A stretch of DNA of 22,240 nt, from the IMG/VR virus record IMGVR_UViG_3300027917_000185, positions 1-22,240 of that record; one strand, given 5' to 3'. Every line of letters starts with the position of its first letter. Position 1 is the first letter of the stretch. The notes beneath the pieces were generated by a model. That model saw nothing but the letters and a program-made list of their open reading frames with translations. It ran no database searches and was not told the DNA's origin. The DNA comes from a virus. The translations under genes were made by a program, and so were the position numbers. Of this stretch, positions 14,157 through 20,157 are shown piece by piece.

Positions 14157-14916
14157 CCAACTTAAGGAAATAACAAAGAACATAACAAGAAACGAATACC
14201 CTGATATATTTGAGGACTTTTTCCACGATTGTATTATAATGTTAATGGAACATCCAAAGTATCAGGAACTTCTTGATAATGATGAAATCAAATTCTTCTA
14301 TACAAGAATTGTTATAAATAACTGGAGAAGCAAAACTTCACCAACACATAAAAAATATAGAAAAATGAAAACAACCGAAATAACGGACTACAACTACACA
14401 GATGATACGGACTATGACTATGACAAAGATATGTTAATAGAACGGACTATAATGGCTTTGGATAGTATGTTAATGTCCGAGAACGAAAGACACAGAGAAC
14501 TTGCAATCATAATCATACAATATTATTCAAATGGTGAGAACTTCACCAAACTTGGAAAGTTGATTAACCAAGATAGAAGTATGTTGGGTAAGAAATTTAA
14601 AAGAGGTATTAACATACTCAAAGAAGAGTATATGGATGAAAATGATTTCATTATACCAAAGAACATATCCAAGAAGATAATTGAGGCTGGGTTATTGAAA
14701 CACACAGAACCAAAGGAAACCTTTGAGGACTGGGTATTAAATAACAGAGTGAAGTTCTTTAATCCAAAGATGTTCAACGCAGAAGAGAAACGAAAGATAT
14801 ATAACGAATATAACACGACATATAATGTGAATGATATACCGGGAAAATGTGGAGCGTGTTTCTATAAGAGGGTCAGTCATTACAGAGAAATGTATTTTGA
14901 AAACGCAAAAAAATAA
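14131..14916 (+). CDS. Sigma-factor-like protein with C-terminal CxxC domain; start uncertain (TTG)
   Basis: This 261-residue protein probably controls late transcription. Residues 20-65 resemble sigma-70 region 2 (YPDIFEDFFHDCIIMLME, then FFYTRIVINNWRS), and residues 125-165 resemble a region-4 helix-turn-helix (FTKLGKLINQDRSMLGKKFK). An acidic linker with TDDTDYDYDKD lies between. Residues 205-261 form a separate small domain with IYNEYNTTYN and Cys240/Cys243 (GKCGACF). There is no ATG before the sigma-like region. The only near-cognate start is TTG 14131, giving a 26-base overlap with 13881. The ATG in the ATGA overlap at 14153 is in a different frame and stops after six codons, so a one-base indel is possible. 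It lies just upstream of the terminase genes. Confidence 0.65.
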   Translation: MKTIETYYDQLKEITKNITRNEYPDIFEDFFHDCIIMLMEHPKYQELLDNDEIKFFYTRIVINNWRSKTSPTHKKYRKMKTTEITDYNYTDDTDYDYDKDMLIERTIMALDSMLMSENERHRELAIIIIQYYSNGENFTKLGKLINQDRSMLGKKFKRGINILKEEYMDENDFIIPKNISKKIIEAGLLKHTEPKETFEDWVLNNRVKFFNPKMFNAEEKRKIYNEYNTTYNVNDIPGKCGACFYKRVSHYREMYFENAKK

Positions 14917-14928
14917 AAATTATATTTA
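14896..14928 (+). promoter_or_regulatory. Promoter for the terminase operon
   Basis: TTTG at 14896-14899, 21 bases, then TATATTTA at 14921-14928. This is the best match in the window to the Bacteroidota arrangement (TTTG, 19-21 bases, TAnnTTTG). It overlaps the end of the sigma-like gene. Transcription would begin near 14935, about 20 bases before the small terminase ATG at 14956. Confidence 0.6.
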
Positions 14929-14955
14929 CTTGAAGACAACAAATTGATACAAGTC

Positions 14956-15285
14956 ATGCCAAGAGGAAGAAAAGGACATACAAACAATCCAAACGGAAGA
15001 CCGAAGGGTGTTCCAAATAAGACGACAAAAGAAATCCGTGAAGCGTTTCAGATGTTGATTGAAAGTTCCTTGCCTGATATTCAAGATTGGTTGAAACAAG
15101 TGGCAAAAGACAACCCCGACAAAGCACTACAAATTGTGGAAAGATATGCGGACTACATACTTCCGAAACTACAAAGGACGGAATTAAACGGGGGAGAAAA
15201 CACCCCCCTCAAAAAAGTGATATTTGATTTTGGAACAGAAAATAATAGGAATAACACCGACGAAGAAACAGACGGAAATAATTGA
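14956..15285 (+). CDS. terS: Small terminase subunit
   Basis: This 109-residue protein probably recognises the packaging site and recruits the large terminase. The start is ATG 14956, not the upstream TTG at 14944. Its opening PRGRKGHTNNPNGRPKGVPN, with a basic Gly/Pro/Arg pattern, is followed by KTTKEIREAFQMLIESS (28-45), a typical opening for small terminases of Bacteroidota phages. The middle is helical (LKQVAKDNPDKALQIVERYA), and the C-terminal third is acidic and disordered (ENNRNNTDEETDGNN). It is adjacent to the large terminase, with which it overlaps by about 60 bases. Confidence 0.75.
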   Translation: MPRGRKGHTNNPNGRPKGVPNKTTKEIREAFQMLIESSLPDIQDWLKQVAKDNPDKALQIVERYADYILPKLQRTELNGGENTPLKKVIFDFGTENNRNNTDEETDGNN

Positions 15286-16456
15286 TGGTATAAAAAGTCC
15301 ATCAAAGTATCACATAGTTTCAATTGGAAGACAGACAGGTAAGTCATTACTGGCTATGAACCTTGTCTTATTTTGGGGTATTAACAATCCAAACTCCAAT
15401 ATACTATGGATAAGTCCAGTATATTCACAGACAACCAAAGTCCAAAAAGAGTTGTTCAAAGCAATTGTGGATACAAATCTTGTGGAGACCTGCAATTATA
15501 GTGAGAACTTTATAACACTAAAAAATGGAACTGAAATACTATTCAGGTCTGGTGAAAGGTATGACAACATCAGGGGTCTTACAATTGATTATTGTATCTT
15601 GGATGAAGCGGCGTTCTTGAAAGAAGAAGTATGGACTGAAGCCGTAAGACCAACACTATTGGTCAAAGGTAAGAAGGTGTTATTCCTATCCACCCCGAAA
15701 GGTAAGAACTGGTTCTATGAATTATATATGCGGGGACTATCAAGTGAGTTTGATGAATACCAATCATATAAGGGGAGTTCATTTGACAACCCCTTTGCCA
15801 ATCACAAAGAAATAGAAGATGCAAGAAAGACACTTCCACCAAATGTTTTCAGACAAGAGTATCTTGCCGAGTTCATAGATGATGGAGGCGAAGTGTTTTC
15901 AAACATCAATAACATAACATATGATGAATACCCCTCACCAAAGGGTAAGGTGTTTGGAGGTATTGACTTGGGACGACAGGTTGATTATTCGGTATTGACC
16001 ATAATGGATGAAGGGGGTAATGTAGTGGAAATGTATAGGTCAAATAAAAAAGAGTGGAGTATCATAGTGGATGATATGGTGAAGATACTTAAGAAGTATG
16101 ATGCATTCACATATGTGGAGGTCAATAGTATAGGTGATGTGATATATGAACAACTGAAGAAGAAGTATAATAGATTGTATCCATTCAAGACGACATCATC
16201 ATCCAAACAGGAAGTCATAGAAGGTTTGATATTGGACATTAATGAAGGAAACATACATATACCCTCCAAAGAGTTATTCACCCCCTTATACGAAGAGTTG
16301 GGGGTCTTCACATATGAATACTCACCAAAGACAAGAAATGTCAAATACTCAAGTCCAACAGGTTTTCACGACGACTGCGTTATGTCCTTGGCGTTTGCAA
16401 ACTATTCAAGAAAACAAAATAAATTCAAGGGGTCATATAACTACATAACAAGATGA
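15224..16456 (+). CDS. terL: Large terminase subunit (ATPase/nuclease)
   Basis: This protein packages DNA into proheads and cuts the concatemer. The N-terminal ATPase has Walker A GRQTGKS (35-41), Walker B ILDEA (125-129) and the coupling motif FLSTPKG (154-160). The RNase H-like nuclease has candidate catalytic residues Asp248 (GGIDLG), Glu299 (YVEVNS) and Asp383/Asp384 (HDDC). No ATG lies before the Walker A motif, so the start is probably TTG 15224 or TTG 15230, overlapping the small subunit by about 60 bases. Length (about 410 residues) is normal to short. It ends at an ATGA overlap with the next gene. Confidence 0.9.
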   Translation: MILEQKIIGITPTKKQTEIIDGIKSPSKYHIVSIGRQTGKSLLAMNLVLFWGINNPNSNILWISPVYSQTTKVQKELFKAIVDTNLVETCNYSENFITLKNGTEILFRSGERYDNIRGLTIDYCILDEAAFLKEEVWTEAVRPTLLVKGKKVLFLSTPKGKNWFYELYMRGLSSEFDEYQSYKGSSFDNPFANHKEIEDARKTLPPNVFRQEYLAEFIDDGGEVFSNINNITYDEYPSPKGKVFGGIDLGRQVDYSVLTIMDEGGNVVEMYRSNKKEWSIIVDDMVKILKKYDAFTYVEVNSIGDVIYEQLKKKYNRLYPFKTTSSSKQEVIEGLILDINEGNIHIPSKELFTPLYEELGVFTYEYSPKTRNVKYSSPTGFHDDCVMSLAFANYSRKQNKFKGSYNYITR

Positions 16457-17121
16457 TATTAAGTGTTGAAGGTAAGGACTACAAAGTTCCACAATATTTG
16501 ACTATTGACAAATGGTGTCAGTTGCAAAGATGGATAGGACACGAATTCAATAATGAACGAATTATCAGTATCGCTTTGGATATGGATATTCAAGATGTAT
16601 TGAAACTTCCTGATAAGATAGTGGAAACTTGTATGTTCCTATTAACCAATATGATGTTCTATAAGGACAAGACCCCTATTGGTGATATGATTGATTTCAA
16701 TAGTATGACCATAGGTCAGTTCATAGATTTGGAGGTATATATTGCGGGACACATACATAACCATATGGAACCTGTTGTGGAGTTATTATGGCAAGGGGTG
16801 GAGTATGACCCCGACTTTTCTTCACATCAAATATGGTTTGGTTTGACCAAATATTTCAACTTTCGGAAAACTATATTTAATAAATATAAGTCCTTATTCG
16901 GTTTGGACAGAAAACAAAAAGATAATGAAGAAATACATACAAATACTCAATCAGATGTTGCTCGGTCTTGGTATAGATTGCTCCTTATACTATCAGGTAA
17001 TGATTTCCTCAAAATGGATGAAGCGTCTGACAAACCCCTTATCGCGTCTCTTAATTATTTGGCGTATGATAAAGACCAGAAAACAGAAGAACTAAATAGA
17101 TTGAAAAAGATGAAGAAATGA
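16453..17121 (+). CDS. Possible tail assembly chaperone, unconfirmed
   Basis: This 222-residue protein opens MILSVEGKDYKVPQYLTIDK, followed by WCQLQRWIGH, a pattern like tail-chaperone N termini that bind tape measure proteins. The middle is helical with FIDLEVYIAGHIHNHMEP. The C terminus carries WYRLLLILSGNDFLKMDE and ASLNYLAYDKDQK, a Leu/Tyr-rich motif I recall from tail or baseplate chaperone-like proteins of Bacteroidota phages. There is no catalytic motif. It is coupled to the large terminase (ATGA at 16453) and to the next tail gene at 17118. Position among tail genes supports the proposed role, but confidence is modest. Confidence 0.6.
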   Translation: MILSVEGKDYKVPQYLTIDKWCQLQRWIGHEFNNERIISIALDMDIQDVLKLPDKIVETCMFLLTNMMFYKDKTPIGDMIDFNSMTIGQFIDLEVYIAGHIHNHMEPVVELLWQGVEYDPDFSSHQIWFGLTKYFNFRKTIFNKYKSLFGLDRKQKDNEEIHTNTQSDVARSWYRLLLILSGNDFLKMDEASDKPLIASLNYLAYDKDQKTEELNRLKKMKK

Positions 17122-18323
17122 CATATCAAGAGTTAATAAATACAATAAGTGCAACTTGTCTTAATCACAAGTTTGTGGAAAGTTTTGGGGTTGGAAAACT
17201 CACGGATATTAATATGGGCGAAGATAGTCCATCTGTGAAGTATCCACACCTTTTCTTAATACCGAATAACTTACTTTCAACGAAACAGAGTTCAACACTT
17301 AATTTCCAATTGATTGCGATGACCAAGACATATGAAAATATGAATGACTACATCACATCACAAAGTGAAATGACGACCATACTTCACGAAATAGTGTCAT
17401 TACTTGACAACTATAATGATGACTTTGTTTTGAGTGATAGTTTCACCATAACCCCTTTCTCTGAAAGTTATAAAGATGTATTGGTTGGTTCAACACTATC
17501 ATCATCCATCAAATTTAAATACCCCTTTGACAAATGTAATGCACCAACAACGGGACTTCCTATCACCCCCTCTGATTGTCCAACGACTTTGGTTATAGAT
17601 GGTGATGGTTCTGACCATTATGTGGAAGCGGGGGGTTCATATGAATGTCTTCCTGCAACTGCAAAATCAGGGGTGTTCTATCAAAGACAAATACCTTGGG
17701 ACGGAAACGACCCTGGTATTGTTGGTTCGGTATTTTGGCACATAGGACAAGGAACATATGATTATACCCCTCCAACGAACCCTTTAAATATCGCATTAAA
17801 GGCAAATGGATATGAAGGTAATGATGCAAGATGTTTGTTGCAACAGAAAAATAGATTTGATAATTTCTTTAGATTTACAAATGATGTTGGACAACAATTT
17901 ATTGAAGATTTTGATAGAAACCCCGCAAATACAAGCACTTATCCAAGTCTATGTATAGATAATTTGACTGGACTTATGTATTTTACTGAACCATATAATC
18001 CAGACATATATAGCACTTTAGTTGAAGCAATTGATTATGCAAATAACTTCAGTTATGGAGGTTTTGATGATTGGAGGTTGGCGGATGTTGGTGAATATTT
18101 AGATGCAGTAAGTTATAGTGATTGGACTAACTCTTATGGTGGAGTATATGCACCATTTGTTGATACAAGAGTAAGACAATATGGAGGGGGTATGTGGCTT
18201 GGTTCATTCACCAAAGATAATCAATACATCTATGTGAAGACAAATGGTGGAACAATATCACTCACCACTTCAACTACGGCGGGATATAGAAATAAATTGA
18301 TGGTGAGAAATTTTTATGAATAA
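17118..18323 (+). CDS. Tail-completion-like protein fused to DUF1566 (Lcl C-terminal-like) lectin domain
   Basis: This 401-residue protein looks like two joined parts. Residues 1-140 resemble a standalone minor tail or tail-completion family of Bacteroidota phages (FGVGKLTDINMG, YPHLFLIP, YDCITSQ-like helix, SSIKFKYPFDKCN). After a Pro/Gly linker (141-180), residues about 185-401 match the DUF1566 pattern: CIDNLTGLMYF (279-289), FDDWRLADVGEYLDAV (316-331), GGMWLGSFTKDNQYIYV (357-373) and LMVRNFY (394-400). DUF1566 is related to lectin-like beta folds and often occurs on cell or virion surfaces. The fusion suggests a display domain on the tail or neck that contacts host surface sugars. The gene lies between chaperone-like and HK97-gp10-like genes. 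Confidence 0.68.
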   Translation: MTYQELINTISATCLNHKFVESFGVGKLTDINMGEDSPSVKYPHLFLIPNNLLSTKQSSTLNFQLIAMTKTYENMNDYITSQSEMTTILHEIVSLLDNYNDDFVLSDSFTITPFSESYKDVLVGSTLSSSIKFKYPFDKCNAPTTGLPITPSDCPTTLVIDGDGSDHYVEAGGSYECLPATAKSGVFYQRQIPWDGNDPGIVGSVFWHIGQGTYDYTPPTNPLNIALKANGYEGNDARCLLQQKNRFDNFFRFTNDVGQQFIEDFDRNPANTSTYPSLCIDNLTGLMYFTEPYNPDIYSTLVEAIDYANNFSYGGFDDWRLADVGEYLDAVSYSDWTNSYGGVYAPFVDTRVRQYGGGMWLGSFTKDNQYIYVKTNGGTISLTTSTTAGYRNKLMVRNFYE

Positions 18324-18769
18324 TGGAAGAAGAAGGTTTGGATGAATTGATGAATGAACTTCTCAAAGAAGCGGAGTATTATGACAAGGACATAGATGCA
18401 AGGTTCTTTGATTTGGCTCGCGAAATTAAGGACGACTTGAGAAGGGGCAACTTCAAAGATAGAACAGGAAACCTCCGTCGTAGTATGGAGGTATATTATG
18501 TTGAAGACAAAGATGAAAACGCAATTGCTATTGAAATGTTGCGTTATGGATACTTTGTGTCATTTGGTGTTAATGGTTTCAAATACAAAGTTGGAATACC
18601 CCTCACCGAAGAAGTCCAAGCGGGTTTTGGAACAGACCCCTATACAAGACCGAACTATAAATTTGGTAATGCATCAAGTCCTGTTGTTGTTCCTGGAATA
18701 AGACCCCGAAGGTTCTATCCATTAAACATAGAAGAACGAATAATAGAAATTTTAAATAGAGACGAATAA
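18323..18769 (+). CDS. HK97 gp10-like head-tail/tail completion protein
   Basis: This 148-residue protein starts in the previous stop (TAATG). The region FDLAREIKDDLRRGNFKDRT, then GNLRRSMEVYYVED, together with YGYFVSFGVNG, fits the HK97 gp10-like family of tail completion proteins, which join the head connector to the tail tube. The C-terminal part is basic and Pro/Arg-rich (PGIRPRRFYPLN), a usual ending for the family. Its place among tail genes agrees, although it is far from the portal and connector genes. Confidence 0.68.
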   Translation: MEEEGLDELMNELLKEAEYYDKDIDARFFDLAREIKDDLRRGNFKDRTGNLRRSMEVYYVEDKDENAIAIEMLRYGYFVSFGVNGFKYKVGIPLTEEVQAGFGTDPYTRPNYKFGNASSPVVVPGIRPRRFYPLNIEERIIEILNRDE

Positions 18770-20157
18770 TGGCAAGTATAATTCAAACAAACACACCAAG
18801 TATATACAACTTATCATATGGTCATAATGTTCATAGTTTTTATGACAACGACACAGATGGTTATAGGTTTGTATCAAGGGTGTTCAACTCTGTTGATGAC
18901 ACACTTAAGGCGGATGTGAGACAACTTCCAAACCTTGCGGGGTATGCACACTTTGATGTTCAAAACATATTGAAGACATATACCAAGTCATCACCAAATT
19001 TGGAGGAAATAACAAAACTTCAAAGCGCACAAAACGAATGTTTTCAATATTATATTAACTATGGTGCATATGACGGGACATCCATCATAGCGACAGGAAA
19101 CACAACTGATTATGTTGTCTTCAACGGAAGAAAGAACTTTGATGAACTTGATTGGGACTATACCCCCTATGTTGCATTTGGCAAAACTTCAGCATCACCT
19201 GTTGGAGACGCATTAACTATTGATGATAAGATGATTGCTATGACAGACAGAACTCCAAACCAAACATTATTGGGGTCTGATATAACGGATGGAAAACCCT
19301 CAAGGTTGTCCAATAGTGATACTTGTTATGTATATGATATATGGTCTCACCAAGATTATACCTTGTCATATATTAACGGGGTTGTAGCAAGTCCAGGTGA
19401 AACACTTCCAACATTCACAAATGGTATTAATGGTTTCTTCATCGCAGCGTATGACGGAAATACTGAAATATTAAACACATCAATAGAAAACATTATATCA
19501 AATGGAGGGGGACAAGATACTGCACCAGGTGATGAAATACAACCAACGGGTGGATATAACGGAGTATCCATACAAACGGGTATAAGAAATTCATTATTAA
19601 ACGGACAGACATATACGCATATGTATATTTGTCCTTGGGCTTGGTTGAATGGTTATTCACCAACAACTCTTGGTGTTGTGGAACTTGGTGATTGGTATAG
19701 GTTTGAATTTAATGACCCCTCCGAATGTAATGACTTTGACCCTATTGAAGTGTCTTGGTTGAATTCATTTGGTTTCAGGGACTATTTTGTATTCCAAAAG
19801 AGAAAAGATTATAGTATTAATATAACAAGGGACACATACCAAAAGGTGAATGGAACTTGGAGTGAAGCAACTTTTGGTGTTAATCAATACGACAGGGGTG
19901 AGGCTGTGTTTTCACAACTTCTTGAAGAGAACTATACTATCAATACAAGATACTTAAAAGACGACGAAGCAACCTTTTTAAAGAACTTATTTATATCACC
20001 TGATGTCAGGGTTCGCTTCTATGGTGATACTGATTGGACACCTGTCGTATTGACCTCAAACACTTGGAATGAAAGAACCTTTAGAAAAGATAGATTGTTC
20101 CAAAACACAATAACATTCAAAACATCAAATAAATTAAATATACAAAGAGGGGTATGA
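18769..20157 (+). CDS. Distal tail / baseplate-like structural protein
   Basis: This 462-residue beta-rich protein starts in a TAATG overlap. The N-terminal region has NTPSIYNLSYGHNVHSFYDN and then LKADVRQLPNLAGYAHFDVQ and NILKTYTKSS, a pattern found in distal tail or baseplate proteins of Bacteroidota phages. The centre is rich in Thr, Asn and Gly, and the C-terminal part has DYFVFQKRKDYSINITRDTY and WNERTFRKDRLFQNTITFKT, typical of beta tail proteins. It precedes the hub gene through an ATGA overlap. It probably attaches the fibres or hub to the tube end. The family is inferred from pattern only. Confidence 0.6.
   Translation: MASIIQTNTPSIYNLSYGHNVHSFYDNDTDGYRFVSRVFNSVDDTLKADVRQLPNLAGYAHFDVQNILKTYTKSSPNLEEITKLQSAQNECFQYYINYGAYDGTSIIATGNTTDYVVFNGRKNFDELDWDYTPYVAFGKTSASPVGDALTIDDKMIAMTDRTPNQTLLGSDITDGKPSRLSNSDTCYVYDIWSHQDYTLSYINGVVASPGETLPTFTNGINGFFIAAYDGNTEILNTSIENIISNGGGQDTAPGDEIQPTGGYNGVSIQTGIRNSLLNGQTYTHMYICPWAWLNGYSPTTLGVVELGDWYRFEFNDPSECNDFDPIEVSWLNSFGFRDYFVFQKRKDYSINITRDTYQKVNGTWSEATFGVNQYDRGEAVFSQLLEENYTINTRYLKDDEATFLKNLFISPDVRVRFYGDTDWTPVVLTSNTWNERTFRKDRLFQNTITFKTSNKLNIQRGV

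Noticed and set aside
15205-15225. Programmed frameshift joining small and large terminase at AAAAAAG
   Set aside because: The slippery codon phase is wrong for a -1 slip, the large subunit is in the +1 frame, and that frame has a stop at 15218-15220 just before the candidate start.
17650-18323. Diversity-generating retroelement target at the DUF1566 domain
   Set aside because: DUF1566-like lectin domains can be variable targets, but I found no reverse transcriptase gene and no near-identical template repeat elsewhere in the complete genome.
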